The notes under the pieces are model-generated. The model was not told the DNA's origin and ran no database searches. It saw only the letters and a list, made by a program, of their open reading frames with translations. A stretch of DNA of 64,000 nt from Bdellovibrionales bacterium (lineage in GTDB: Bacteria; Bdellovibrionota; Bdellovibrionia; Bdellovibrionales; UBA1609). Positions 45,666 to 55,049 of this stretch are shown here, in pieces (the first letter of the stretch is position 1; each line of letters begins with the position of its first letter). The stretch spans positions 22,491-86,490 of the forward strand of contig JALZUR010000015.1 in the NCBI GenBank assembly GCA_023301025.1. The letters are read 5' to 3'. The translations under genes and the position numbers were made by a program.

Positions 45666-46508
45666 TTAATTAGGTTTTTTAAACTTAAGAGTCATTCTAT
45701 CACTTTCGCCAATTTTTAAATGTTTAGCTTTATCAGAGTCTAGAGCTCTTAAAGCAGGTGGAAGTTCCCATACACCTTTTTTATAGTTGGCTGTGTCTTT
45801 TGAGTTAGCATTTATTTCAGATTTAGCAACGAGCTCAAAACCAACTTTTTTAGCTAAATTTATTATATAACTTTCTTTAACATACCCAGTACTTGCCTTT
45901 TTGTCTTGTTCGGCATCTTCAGGCATTCTGTGCTGAACAACGCCTAAGAGTCCACCAGGCTTTAGAGCCTGATAAAAAGCTTTAATTGTTTTTTCATCAT
46001 TTTCACTTCTAATCCATCCATGAAAGTTTCTAAAGGTAAGAACTCTATCTGCTGTTGATGGAGGAGCTACAGGGCCTATTGTGTTTACAGAATCATCAAG
46101 AACACTGTATTTTACATTCCCAAAAAATGTGTTGTTCGAAGTTAAGCTTTTGATTTTAGGGTTATACTTTTTAGCATAGGTTTTTTTTGAAGCTTCTGAA
46201 AAAATGGCTAAATAAAGTATACCTTCATTTTTTAGATAAGGGCCGATAATTTTAGTGTACCAACCTGCACTAGGGTTAATTTCAACAACGGTGTGTTGGG
46301 GTTCAATTTCAAAAAATTTAAGAGTTTCTACAGGATGTCTATATATATCTCTGGCTTTATCATCAGCCCTGTATTTTAGAGTCGATATTTTTTTTAAGCT
46401 CATGTTTTTAGATTTTGAACAGCAGGAATTGCCATTTTCTGTATTTTTAAAAATTGAACTGCAAGATGAGAGCATAAGCATTGCAATAGTGAGTTTAAGT
46501 AGTTTCAT
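45666..46508 (-). CDS. Lipoprotein-type SAM-dependent methyltransferase (COG4798-like)
   Basis: A 280-residue protein with signal peptide and lipobox LSSC (Cys16), then a Rossmann methyltransferase fold: HTVVEINPSAGWYTKIIGPYL as motif I, and YQALKPGGLLGVVQHRM as the post-IV motif characteristic of COG4798. A SAM-dependent enzyme outside the cytoplasm is odd because SAM is not known to be present in the periplasm, but export signals are typical of this family. Substrate unknown. AGGAC lies before the ATG. It is in a minus-strand run upstream of the NTF2-like gene. Confidence 0.82.
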   Translation of the reverse strand: MKLLKLTIAMLMLSSCSSIFKNTENGNSCCSKSKNMSLKKISTLKYRADDKARDIYRHPVETLKFFEIEPQHTVVEINPSAGWYTKIIGPYLKNEGILYLAIFSEASKKTYAKKYNPKIKSLTSNNTFFGNVKYSVLDDSVNTIGPVAPPSTADRVLTFRNFHGWIRSENDEKTIKAFYQALKPGGLLGVVQHRMPEDAEQDKKASTGYVKESYIINLAKKVGFELVAKSEINANSKDTANYKKGVWELPPALRALDSDKAKHLKIGESDRMTLKFKKPN

Positions 46509-46580
46509 GAGAGTCCTTTTGTTTTTTTAGTTAGTATTGTAATCATGTTTAAGTATTTAGTTTTCAGAATTTTGATCAAA

Positions 46581-48317
46581 TTAAAATTCTTCGGAAAATA
46601 TTTTTTCTGTTATTCTCCAGAAATGACCTTGTTTTCTGGCTATTACAAATGAGGGCATTCTAAAAAATGGTTCGCATCTAATAGCATCTTCAACACTTTG
46701 AATAGGAAGTTCAAATTCAGGTCTTTTCATATGCGATCTTAAAAAATTGATATTAAATTTCTTAAGGCTCGTTTCATTATTTAGGTAATGAATCTCAGAA
46801 AGACTTTTTGCATCGTAGTCGTAGTATTTTACTTCTAAAAAAGAATTGCCGTTTTTATCTTTCCTGTTCTCTAGTTCAATAGTGTCTGGCTTTAAAATAT
46901 GCGCATTTTTAGAAAGCCTAGCTTGCTTTAGTTTTGTATCTGCATCTACAAGTGTTTCATCACAGTTATTACAATTTCTAGCTGTAAGGTCATTTTCGGT
47001 ATTACATGCTGGACAGATCTTAAATCTAAACCGGTAACCACAGGCTTTAAAATCGAGTGTTTCGGGGTCTTCTACTCCGCCTCGACACTTTCTACCATAG
47101 TGCTCTAAAATATTACCCTCATCATCAACGCGACCCCAAAAATTGTTCTCAAAACTGCACTTCGGACACGGTATTTGTACTAGAGTAGATTCTGGGCTTG
47201 GTTTTTTATCAGATATTTCAGGGCTGTAAATGTCATGTGTAACACCTGTGTAGTCTAGGATAAAACAGTCTTTTTTCCCTGGATTAATTCTTAAGCCTCT
47301 GCCTATTATCTGTTGATACAGGCTTACTGAATCAGTAGGTCTTAAAAGAGCTATAACATCGACATGTGGCGCATCAAACCCAGTAGTTAGCACAGAGACA
47401 TTAACAAGGTACTTTATTTTTCTATCTTTAAATTCTTTTATTATCAGATCTCTTTGATCTTCGTCTGTCTCACCAATAACAATTTTAGCATCTTCTTTTG
47501 GGAGGTGTTCTAGTATTTCATAGGCATGTTTTACGGTGCTACTAAAAATCATTACACCTTTTCTGTCATACTTTTCAGTAATATCGATAATATTTTTTAC
47601 AATAAGCGGTGTAAGTCTTTTTTGTTTTTTTAAAACCTCTTCTACTTCTGCATTGGTGTATTTCTTTCCAGATTCGGTAAGTTCAGAAAAGTCATAGCAT
47701 GTGACTGGTATATCTATTTTTATGGGTTTGGTTAAAAAATTATTTTTAATCATATACTCTAAGGGAAGTTCAAATATACTTTGTTTAAAAAACCTTGCCT
47801 CTTTTGTACGTTCAATGCCTTGATGGCTAAAGTTGAAAATCCACCCTAAGCCTAATCTGTAAGGTGTAGCTGTTAAACCCAATACACAAATCTGTTCATT
47901 AAAAGACTTTAATTTTTTTATAACTTGAGAGTATTGAGTTTCTTGCTCTAAAGCGACTCTGTGACACTCATCAATAATTACTATATTAAAGTCTTTAAAA
48001 AAACTTTCATTAGCTCTAGCAACAGATTGAATACTCCCAAAAATGACTTTATTTGATTTATCTTTTCTATCTAACCCTGCAGAGTAGATACCTGCCTTTA
48101 GTCCATAACTTTCATACTTGCTGTGATTTTGTTCTACAAGTTCTTTAACGTGGGCTAAAACTAGGACTCTGCCTTTAGCAATTTTTGCTAGCTCTGCAAT
48201 AACAAGACTTTTGCCTGCTCCTGTGGGTAAGACAATCACTGCAGGATCACGTTTTTTTCTAAAGTAATTTAGAGTCTTATCTACAGCCTCTTGTTGATAG
48301 CTTCTGAGTTTGTACAT
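46581..48317 (-). CDS. radD: RadD-like superfamily 2 helicase
   Basis: DNA-dependent ATPase of the RadD/YejH group (578 residues; E. coli 586), which acts in DNA repair with RecA and SSB. Motifs: Q-region [10 protein letters not shown], Walker A LPTGAGKS (about 30-37), DECH box IIIDECHR, motif III LTATPYR, helicase C domain with [12 protein letters not shown] and [12 protein letters not shown]. The C-terminus has a four-cysteine zinc module (CPKC and KCRGG) and a second pair (CPAC and CNNC), as in RadD. The gene stands alone on the minus strand. Confidence 0.88.
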   Translation of the reverse strand: MYKLRSYQQEAVDKTLNYFRKKRDPAVIVLPTGAGKSLVIAELAKIAKGRVLVLAHVKELVEQNHSKYESYGLKAGIYSAGLDRKDKSNKVIFGSIQSVARANESFFKDFNIVIIDECHRVALEQETQYSQVIKKLKSFNEQICVLGLTATPYRLGLGWIFNFSHQGIERTKEARFFKQSIFELPLEYMIKNNFLTKPIKIDIPVTCYDFSELTESGKKYTNAEVEEVLKKQKRLTPLIVKNIIDITEKYDRKGVMIFSSTVKHAYEILEHLPKEDAKIVIGETDEDQRDLIIKEFKDRKIKYLVNVSVLTTGFDAPHVDVIALLRPTDSVSLYQQIIGRGLRINPGKKDCFILDYTGVTHDIYSPEISDKKPSPESTLVQIPCPKCSFENNFWGRVDDEGNILEHYGRKCRGGVEDPETLDFKACGYRFRFKICPACNTENDLTARNCNNCDETLVDADTKLKQARLSKNAHILKPDTIELENRKDKNGNSFLEVKYYDYDAKSLSEIHYLNNETSLKKFNINFLRSHMKRPEFELPIQSVEDAIRCEPFFRMPSFVIARKQGHFWRITEKIFSEEF

Positions 48318-48390
48318 ATATTTTTATTTTTTAGATTATTATTAAATGTTAATCAATACACGAGTAGTTAGTTAGCTCTTAGCAAAATAT

Positions 48391-48425
48391 ATGAAAAGCC
48401 TAAAAGGCTACTGTAAGCTTTTCAT
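48391..48425. repeat. Intergenic inverted repeat upstream of the fasciclin gene
   Basis: ATGAAAAGC (48391-48399) and GCTTTTCAT (48417-48425) form a 9-bp perfect stem; a smaller stem (GCC/GGC) lies inside. It sits in the 229-base divergent region between radD and the fasciclin gene, with no T run, so a regulatory foldback is more likely than a terminator. Confidence 0.35.
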
Positions 48426-48546
48426 CTTAAAGTAGTTTATTAAAAATCCGATTTTTATTCAGTCATAGGTCTAGAATTGTTAAAAACAAAATCAACATCT
48501 TGTATCAACAAGTATAACAAATAAAATTAACTTTGAGGGGTTTGTT

Positions 48547-49182
48547 ATGTTAAAAAAGATTTTTCCTATTTTTATTTTAAGTTTTATGCTTTTCGGTTTT
48601 ACTGAGTGTCTACAAGACGAAGAAGATAATGAAAACAATGTTTATGATGTAGTAAAAAGTAGAGATGAGCTTTCAACACTTTCAATGCTTCTTGATTATG
48701 TAGATGAAGAAGGTTCGCAAGAAAACACATTAGATTTTTCTAACAGCTTAGATCTGCCACTGCTGCAATATACTTTTTTTGCACCAACAAATGATGCTTT
48801 TAATCAACTAGATCAAAATGATGATGATGTTTTTAATGATGAAGATATCACTCAACTAGAAACTATTTTAGGTGGCTCTTCAAACTTAGCAAATGCTTTG
48901 TATCTTATTTTTTCAAATCATATTTTGCAGACTTCAGAAACACTTGAAGAGATTTCTGAAGAAGAGTTTTTACAAAGTAGGGCTTTTATTGTGGATGAAG
49001 ACAATAACTTTAGGTTATCTATTACAACAGACCCCGAAGTTAGAATTACACCATCTTTTGTAGAAAACATTGCAACAATAACTACAGCTGATTTAGAGGG
49101 GAGCAATGGCTTTGTACATGTTATTGATAAAATTCTAATTGATAATGACTCTGCAAGTGTTCTTTTTCCATCAGTTCCGTAA
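48547..49182 (+). CDS. Exported fasciclin-domain protein
   Basis: Signal peptide (LSFMLFGFTEC; the cysteine might be a weak lipobox) then one fasciclin (FAS1) domain: FFAPTNDAFNQLD (about 75), YLIFSNHILQ (about 118) and a final GSNGFVHVIDKILI. FAS1 domains mediate adhesion in many bacteria. Total 211 residues, acidic. It has its own upstream region and no obvious partner; the next gene is convergent. Confidence 0.85.
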   Translation: MLKKIFPIFILSFMLFGFTECLQDEEDNENNVYDVVKSRDELSTLSMLLDYVDEEGSQENTLDFSNSLDLPLLQYTFFAPTNDAFNQLDQNDDDVFNDEDITQLETILGGSSNLANALYLIFSNHILQTSETLEEISEEEFLQSRAFIVDEDNNFRLSITTDPEVRITPSFVENIATITTADLEGSNGFVHVIDKILIDNDSASVLFPSVP

Positions 49183-49209
49183 AACTATTGATAAACATAT
49201 CTAGTGAAA

Positions 49210-49244
49210 TTACAAAAATACTTTATCTAAGCAGATAGAGTATT
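49210..49244 (-). terminator. Terminator overlapping the stop of the periplasmic TPR gene
   Basis: Arms 49217-49228 and 49233-49244 (12 positions, one mismatch on the minus strand that is a G-T pair on the plus strand) surround a 4-base loop. On the minus strand a T-rich run (TTTTTGTAATTT) follows. The stop codon (49227-49229) lies in the hairpin. It sits between two convergent genes and may work both ways. Confidence 0.5.
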
Positions 49245-49979
49245 TAGTTGCTCTTTAGCTTGTTGCTTTAAATCAACATCAGATGGGTCATAGACTTTTA
49301 AACTATCAATTTTTAAAAGTAGTGCTTTGGCTTCATTTTTTTTATTATTTTCTTTTAGTTGAAGAGCATATTCAAAAGCTATGTTTATAGAGCTTGGGCT
49401 AAGTTTATAAGCTGAGGCTATTAGCTTTTCACCTTCACTTTTGTTTGCCCAAGCCAAACCAAGTGGTGCTCTTAAAAATTTTGGTTTTTTAGATATTTTT
49501 TTATGTGCTTTACCTAAAATATAGCTTGCTAATGCCTTTTGATAATCAGTGCTTTCGTTAAGGGTTAAAACTTTTTTAGTATCCTCTTTTAGGGCCAAGA
49601 CTAAAGATCTTGATGAAAAAATACCTTTATGAAGTGCTAATTTTCCTTTAGCAATAGCTCGTCTTAAATATCCGTTTGCAGAGTTAGGGTAGCGTTTAAC
49701 CATTTCGTCAGTCATGTGAATGGACTCCTCATAAAAACGAATCTTATTCTTTTTTTCAATACTCTGATTGCCTTTAAGTGTGATGAGCCTTGTTTGTCTT
49801 GTTAGTAGATCAATATCAGTTTGATCTTTTTCTAACTGATCATTTACTTTTTCTAGTGCCGAATCTATTTGATTTTCAGCGATCATTTTATCAATTGAAT
49901 TTATTAAGTCTGAATTATTTGCGTGACCGTAGTTAGACGTGAAGAGAAGTAAAGTTAGTGTAAAAATTTTCATTTTCAT
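49227..49979 (-). CDS. Periplasmic TPR-repeat protein
   Basis: Signal peptide (about 1-20, ending GHA) followed by helical repeats: residues 30-110 and 130-245 with TPR spacing (YPNSANGYLRRAIAKGKLAL; SSINIAFEYALQLKENNKK). At 250 residues it resembles RMDN/TPR-like regulators of microtubule dynamics-type helical proteins, but the identity is uncertain. It is divergent from the OmpA-barrel gene and its stop lies within a terminator hairpin. Confidence 0.75.
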   Translation of the reverse strand: MKMKIFTLTLLLFTSNYGHANNSDLINSIDKMIAENQIDSALEKVNDQLEKDQTDIDLLTRQTRLITLKGNQSIEKKNKIRFYEESIHMTDEMVKRYPNSANGYLRRAIAKGKLALHKGIFSSRSLVLALKEDTKKVLTLNESTDYQKALASYILGKAHKKISKKPKFLRAPLGLAWANKSEGEKLIASAYKLSPSSINIAFEYALQLKENNKKNEAKALLLKIDSLKVYDPSDVDLKQQAKEQLNTLSA

Positions 49980-50134
49980 GGAGGCTCCTTTTGTTTGTCT
50001 ATTATGGGCTTAAAGCTATAAAAAGTACAAATAGTGCATATAGATTTAAATAATAAACATGATATTTATTATTTTTGTTGATGAAATCATGCACTTAACA
50101 TAAGCAAATATTAATAATTTTTAAAGGAGATTAT

Positions 50135-51388
50135 ATGAAAACTTTGATCAGTCTATTTATCCTATTAGGTTGTGCTTATGCAAATGCAGACAATGCAAAT
50201 GTAGATTTAGAAGTAAACTATAAAACTGGTGCAGTTGATATTTTTGCAAATGAAAACTACGTTGTTGATAATTTGAATGAGCTTGTAAACGCATTCCCAA
50301 AATCAAAGGTTTACATTATTGGTCATACAGATAGCTCTGGTTCAGATGTGAATAACCTAAGGCTTTCTGAAGCACGTGCCAACGCGCTTTATATCAGACT
50401 TTTAAAATCTGGATTAAGTAAAGATCAAATTTCTGCAAAAGGTATGGGTGAAACAGCACCAATAGCCGACAACAACACAAGTGCTGGTCGAAATGCCAAT
50501 AGAAGAGTTGTAGCTGTATTTGCGGGTCTCTCTGAAGATGAAAAGAATAAATTGAAGACCATGGTTTCATCTAAAAAAGGCTTAAGCTATGTAGATTCAG
50601 AAAGTAAAGTTGTTGATCAATTTATTTCTGAAAAACAAAAAATTGCTGCGGATGCAAAAGCACCAGTTGCTGATGTGAAAGCTAAAGCACCAGAGGCTAA
50701 AAGTTCTTTAAAAGCATACAAAAATAGCGGTAATTACAGATATGCAATTTCAACAGGTGTTTATAACAGTACTGTAGATGTTGATAATAAAACTAGTGCT
50801 GCTCAAGATTCAGAATGGGTTTCAGACCACTCTTTACCAATTGGTCTTGCTGCTCAATTTAAAGTTGCTAACAGTGCTTGGTTAGGTTTTAAAGTTTTTG
50901 GACACAGACATGACTATGAAATTGAAACATCACCTGGTTTTACTTGGGATGAAGAAAGAACCTTTCTTTTAAGAGGATCTTTAATTTCAGACTATGAAGG
51001 TGAAAATTGGGGTATAGGTTTTGATGTAGACTTCAACCGTGAAGCTATGATTATAGAAAATGCAGGTGCAGCAGTTTTAAGTTATGAGTCTCTAGTAGGT
51101 GCAACACTTAGAGGTCAGTATAAAATTTATGACTCTAACAAATGGTCTTCTAGATTAGGTGTGGCTTTAAGCTATCCGTTTGCCGCTATCTCTTCTGATG
51201 ACACAGACGCTGAGGGTGAGCTTGGATACAGCGTATTCTTAGATTTAATGAGAGATCAGGTGATTGTTGATTACGGCATAAGAGCTAAATTGTTTTATGG
51301 ACAAAGAAATTTCACAAATGCTCAGAGTGATCAAACAGAAGATGTCTTTGGATTAGTTCTTTCTTTAGATACGCCTAACTGGTTGTAA
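50135..51388 (+). CDS. OmpA-domain protein fused to a C-terminal outer-membrane barrel
   Basis: Exported protein of 417 residues. After the signal peptide (about 1-18) comes an OmpA peptidoglycan-binding domain (about 35-130: IIGHTDSSGS, LRLSEARANALYIRL, NANRRVVAVF). An Ala/Lys linker (about 150-195) leads to a beta-strand-rich region (200-417) with alternating aromatic pattern, ending YSVFLDLMRD... and VLSLDTPNWL. The order is the reverse of classical OmpA, in which the barrel comes first. The GGAG site precedes the ATG, and a strong terminator follows. Confidence 0.82.
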   Translation: MKTLISLFILLGCAYANADNANVDLEVNYKTGAVDIFANENYVVDNLNELVNAFPKSKVYIIGHTDSSGSDVNNLRLSEARANALYIRLLKSGLSKDQISAKGMGETAPIADNNTSAGRNANRRVVAVFAGLSEDEKNKLKTMVSSKKGLSYVDSESKVVDQFISEKQKIAADAKAPVADVKAKAPEAKSSLKAYKNSGNYRYAISTGVYNSTVDVDNKTSAAQDSEWVSDHSLPIGLAAQFKVANSAWLGFKVFGHRHDYEIETSPGFTWDEERTFLLRGSLISDYEGENWGIGFDVDFNREAMIIENAGAAVLSYESLVGATLRGQYKIYDSNKWSSRLGVALSYPFAAISSDDTDAEGELGYSVFLDLMRDQVIVDYGIRAKLFYGQRNFTNAQSDQTEDVFGLVLSLDTPNWL

Positions 51389-51444
51389 TAATAAAATCGT
51401 TGATGCGATAAATTTATCTTAAATATATATTTAGATATATTTTT

Positions 51445-51478
51445 AAAAGCCTTAAGATAGTCTCTTAAGGCTTTTTTT
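51445..51478. terminator. Bidirectional terminator between OmpA-barrel and tautomerase genes
   Basis: A 13-bp perfect stem (51445-51457 with 51463-51475; core GCCTTAAGA/TCTTAAGGC) has A on one side and T on the other, so it can terminate both the plus-strand OmpA-barrel transcript and the minus-strand tautomerase transcript, which ends at 51477. Confidence 0.88.
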
Positions 51479-51827
51479 ATGATTTATAGTAATGATTTAG
51501 ATCAGTAATTTGTAGTGATAATGAAGTTAGTTTAACTTCGATATTTGATTCTTTCAAAATAGACTCAGTCTTTTCTAAGAGTCTTTCACCTATGGTTTTT
51601 TTTAAATCTTCACTTCTTCCTGGAAGTAACAAAAGTGTTATATGTATAAAGTGTTTTTTTTGATTATCACCAATAACAACATTTGATGCTGTTATTGTTC
51701 TTGTTTTAATATTTTCTAATTTGACTGTTTCTTGCTTTGCCAAACACTTGTGAAGTCCCTTAGACAGTGTGTTCATTTCTATTAAACTGTCTAAGTTTTT
51801 ATCGTGTTCAACAATTAAATGTGGCAA
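51477..51827 (-). CDS. 5-carboxymethyl-2-hydroxymuconate isomerase-like tautomerase
   Basis: Small tautomerase-superfamily protein (116 residues) of the CHMI type. Pro2 after the initiator Met is the expected catalytic base (MPHLIVEHDKNL), and the later HFIHITLLLLPGRSEDLK block matches the family. CHMI acts in homoprotocatechuate degradation, but no other enzyme of that pathway is here, so the substrate is unknown. It starts two bases after the barrel gene's stop and is probably co-transcribed with it. Confidence 0.82.
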   Translation of the reverse strand: MPHLIVEHDKNLDSLIEMNTLSKGLHKCLAKQETVKLENIKTRTITASNVVIGDNQKKHFIHITLLLLPGRSEDLKKTIGERLLEKTESILKESNIEVKLTSLSLQITDLNHYYKS

Positions 51828-51829
51828 GT

Positions 51830-52627
51830 TTAAAGACCGTGGTTGTATAAAAAGAAATATTGAACTTTTAAACCAGCTGAAACACGCTCTTCGTCCAAAT
51901 CTCTTCGGTCATAATCACTTAGATTTTCAAACTTTGCGAAAAGCTCTGCTTGAAAGTTTGAGTTTATATAATACTGAAAGTCAGCATTAAGGCTCCACAA
52001 AGAATAGTCCAAGTCATTGTTTAAAAAAGAGATAACGTTTTTTTCTCTTTCAGCTTTAAGCGTTATTGAGGCTGATGCATCATCACCATAAAGTCTTGAA
52101 ATTCCTATGTTACCAGAAATACGACTAAGCCCCAGAGTACCACCTAAAATAAGGCCATAGCTTTCATCAGAAAGATCAGGTCCATTCAATTGAAGAGATA
52201 TAACATCAACACGAACAACTGTGCTATCGTATTCATCCTCATAAGATTCAACAAGGTCACCAACAATTCCATTCATTCTCTCTAAACTAAAAGTTCCAAC
52301 TTCTAATTTGGTTTTTGCGTAGCGGTCGGCAAGATCTATAGCGTTTGCCGATAAAGCAATTCGCCCTCTTACACTTCTGCCATCTTCAAAAACCAAGTTG
52401 AGTTCAAACTGCCCCGGAAGTCCAACATGCCAATCATCGAATCTATTGTTAGTTACTTTTGTGTTTAAACGTAGAATATTTCGTGTTTCAGTTTCTGATC
52501 TGCTATCCTCTTCTCTGATCTTCTCAGAAAACTGTTCATAGCTTATGCTAGAATTTCCAAGTCTAAGTGTTGCATTTGCGTAGTTAAAGCTAGTTGTTGC
52601 AAGTATGGCTAATATTAAAAATTTCAT
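51830..52627 (-). CDS. Putative outer-membrane beta-barrel protein
   Basis: Signal peptide (about 1-19, ending NANA) followed by 245 residues with alternating polar/non-polar strands (LRLGNSSISYEQF, WHVGLPGQFELNLVFEDG, SLWSLNADFQYYINSNF, VSAGLKVQYFFLY). This resembles porin-like or outer-membrane barrels, with no family recognised. It is in an operon with the tautomerase. It could also be a YjbH/DUF-type surface protein; function unknown. Confidence 0.62.
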   Translation of the reverse strand: MKFLILAILATTSFNYANATLRLGNSSISYEQFSEKIREEDSRSETETRNILRLNTKVTNNRFDDWHVGLPGQFELNLVFEDGRSVRGRIALSANAIDLADRYAKTKLEVGTFSLERMNGIVGDLVESYEDEYDSTVVRVDVISLQLNGPDLSDESYGLILGGTLGLSRISGNIGISRLYGDDASASITLKAEREKNVISFLNNDLDYSLWSLNADFQYYINSNFQAELFAKFENLSDYDRRDLDEERVSAGLKVQYFFLYNHGL

Positions 52628-52893
52628 ATTTATTTTCCCCTTTTATAAAAAGTAATGTTTGCTAGTCTTTTTCACAAACATCACTTTTAAACTAAAGACA
52701 TAACTGTAAAAACTTCAGAAAACTTAAATTTAGATAACTTAAATTCTTCAACTTCAGGTTTTTTTTAAATTAGATTTAGAAGATATTAAATGTCGCCTAA
52801 TTTTAAGGCTGCATAAGACATGGCTATACATTTAAAAAACTTAAGGTTAGTCTAATCGTTTGCAGCAAATTTACTGATTTTAAGGACATTTTA

Positions 52894-54480
52894 ATGGAAT
52901 CTAAGCCTCAATTTATTTTTAAATCCAAAGCCTCAATTCAAAGTGACACTTTTTCGGGTATAACAGTAGCTCTGGCTTTAGTTCCGGAGGCTGTGGCGTT
53001 TGCATTTATTGCAGGTGTTTCACCAATTGTAGGCCTTTATGGTGCTTTTTTTATGTGCCTACTCACAGCTGTTTTAGGTGGTCGTCCAGGTATGATTTCT
53101 GGAGCTACAGGTGCAATGGCTGTAGTTATGGTTCACTTAGTTTCAGAGGGCAATGCTATTGGTGATGGACTTGGAGTTCAGTATCTTTTTTTCACGCTCT
53201 TAATTGTAGGGCTGATTCAAGTCTTGGCTGGAGTTTTAAAGTTAGGAAAATTTATAAGACTTGTCCCAAGATCTGTAATGCTTGGTTTTGTAAATGGTTT
53301 AGCCATTGTGATTTTTCTATCACAGTTGGAAATGTTTAAGGTCTCTGGAAGCTTACTTCCTACAAAAGACTTATTAGTGATGCTATCACTTGTGAGTTTA
53401 AGTTTATTTATATTATTTATGGCGCCTAAAATTCATAAAAAAGCTCCAGGCGCATTAATTGCAATACTCTTTATCACTTTAATTGTTGGTGTTTTTAAAA
53501 TTGATACATCAACTGTTTTATCTTTTATTCAACAAAATGGTGGTTCAGGAGTTAAGGGCAGCCTTCCTTCTTTTTCTTTTCCACAAGTTCCTTTAAGCAT
53601 GAGTACTTTAGTTTTTATTTTTCCTTATGCGTTTATTTTAGCAGCTATTGGTTTGATTGAGTCTTTGATGACTTTAAATCTTATTGATGAGCTCACAGAA
53701 ACGCGTGGTAATGGCAACAGAGAGTGCATGGCCCAGGGCTTTGCTAATTTTATAAATGGTCTTTTTGGTGGTATGGGTGGTTGCGCCATGATCGGGCAGA
53801 GCATTATCAACATCACCTCTGGTGGTAGAGGTCGTCTTTCGGGAATAGTGGCTTCAGTGTCTTTACTTATCTTTATACTCTTCACTTCTAAATACATTGA
53901 GATGGTGCCTATTGCGGCCTTAGTTGGTGTTATGTTTTTTGTAGTAATTAAAACTTTTGCTTGGAGTTCATTTTACATAATTAACAAAGCCCCTAAGTGG
54001 GATATTGTTGTTATTGCTTTAGTAACAGGTTTAACCGTTGTTTTTGATTTGGCCATAGCTGTGTTTGCAGGTGTTGTCTTATCTGCTTTAATTTTTTCTT
54101 GGGAGAATGCTTTAAGGATACAAGTTAAAAAGTATGTTGATGAGCATGGCATTAAGCACTACGAAATTTTTGGACCTATATTTTTTGGATCTACAGCTCT
54201 ATTTATGGAACAGTTTGAGTTAAAAGAGGATCCTAAAGAAGTTATAATTGATTTTAAAGAGTCAAGAATTGCAGATTTATCTGCTATTGAAGTTATAAAC
54301 AAACTTGCTGAAAAATATCAAAAGTTAGGTAAAAATATTCACCTTAGGCATTTAAGTAAAGACTGCATAAAGCTAATTAAAAAAGCTGAAAAGATTTGTG
54401 AAGTTAATGTTTTAGAAGATCCTAATTATTTTGTAAGTGTCGATAACTACAGAAATTTACAAGAGTCTTCAGATACGTAG
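52894..54480 (+). CDS. SulP-family inorganic anion transporter with STAS domain
   Basis: Inner-membrane transporter of 528 residues. Ten or more hydrophobic segments run from about 20 to 410, with the SulP hallmark in the first two (FSGITVALALVPEAVAFAFI; GLYGAFFMCLL) and GGMGGCAMIGQSIINITSGG at about 290-310. The C-terminal STAS domain (about 425-515: KEVIIDFKESRIADLSAIEV) resembles anti-sigma factor antagonists and regulates transport. Substrate may be sulphate, bicarbonate or another anion. It stands alone on the plus strand; the upstream 266 bases hold no gene. Confidence 0.93.
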   Translation: MESKPQFIFKSKASIQSDTFSGITVALALVPEAVAFAFIAGVSPIVGLYGAFFMCLLTAVLGGRPGMISGATGAMAVVMVHLVSEGNAIGDGLGVQYLFFTLLIVGLIQVLAGVLKLGKFIRLVPRSVMLGFVNGLAIVIFLSQLEMFKVSGSLLPTKDLLVMLSLVSLSLFILFMAPKIHKKAPGALIAILFITLIVGVFKIDTSTVLSFIQQNGGSGVKGSLPSFSFPQVPLSMSTLVFIFPYAFILAAIGLIESLMTLNLIDELTETRGNGNRECMAQGFANFINGLFGGMGGCAMIGQSIINITSGGRGRLSGIVASVSLLIFILFTSKYIEMVPIAALVGVMFFVVIKTFAWSSFYIINKAPKWDIVVIALVTGLTVVFDLAIAVFAGVVLSALIFSWENALRIQVKKYVDEHGIKHYEIFGPIFFGSTALFMEQFELKEDPKEVIIDFKESRIADLSAIEVINKLAEKYQKLGKNIHLRHLSKDCIKLIKKAEKICEVNVLEDPNYFVSVDNYRNLQESSDT

Positions 54481-54522
54481 TTGTAAGTTAAACTTATCAT
54501 TCATCTGTAAAAGGAGTTTTTT

Positions 54523-54939
54523 ATGAAAACAGCAGTTCTAATTTTAGTTCCTATATATATAAGTTATATTGCAATTATTGGTGTGGTGATGTTTTTAAAG
54601 AGATACAAAGCCATTAAGACTAGGGAAGTTAAATTAAAATACTTTAAAGATTATGTGGGTGAATCTACCTACGAGTTAGAAATTTTTAACAATCACTTTA
54701 ACAATCAATTTCAGCTGCCTTTGATTTTTCTTATTCTGTGTGTGGCTCAAGGTCTTTCAGATTCAGTGAGTTTAACCACTTGTGTACTTTCTTACGTATT
54801 TGTTATATGTCGATTCTTTCACACTTTTTTTCATTTAGGCTCAAATAAACTGGTTTTTCGTGCAATAAGCTATGTTTTAGGAGCTCTTATATTGGTTGTT
54901 TTAAGTTTTAATTTCTTCTTCAGTGTAGCTTTTTCGTAG
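54523..54939 (+). CDS. MAPEG-family membrane protein
   Basis: A 138-residue integral membrane protein with four hydrophobic segments (about 4-24, 64-82, 85-103, 115-135) and the family pattern NNHFNNQFQLPLIFLIL with the RFFHTFFH motif. MAPEG proteins include microsomal glutathione transferases and small bacterial members of unknown activity. A short AAGGAG lies before the ATG. It follows the SulP gene by 42 bases. Confidence 0.85.
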   Translation: MKTAVLILVPIYISYIAIIGVVMFLKRYKAIKTREVKLKYFKDYVGESTYELEIFNNHFNNQFQLPLIFLILCVAQGLSDSVSLTTCVLSYVFVICRFFHTFFHLGSNKLVFRAISYVLGALILVVLSFNFFFSVAFS

Positions 54940-55049
54940 TAAATTATAACCTGCAAACATATAGCATAGAGTATGATCAATGGGTCTACATGTGCCATAA
55001 AAAGGTTTTTAAAAGTTAACAGTATAAAAGAAAAAAAAGGAGTTAAAGT

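Noticed and set aside
52628..52893. Small gene or RNA in the 266-base gap before the SulP gene
   Set aside because: Only AT-rich sequence with short open frames and no convincing hairpin or conserved motif.
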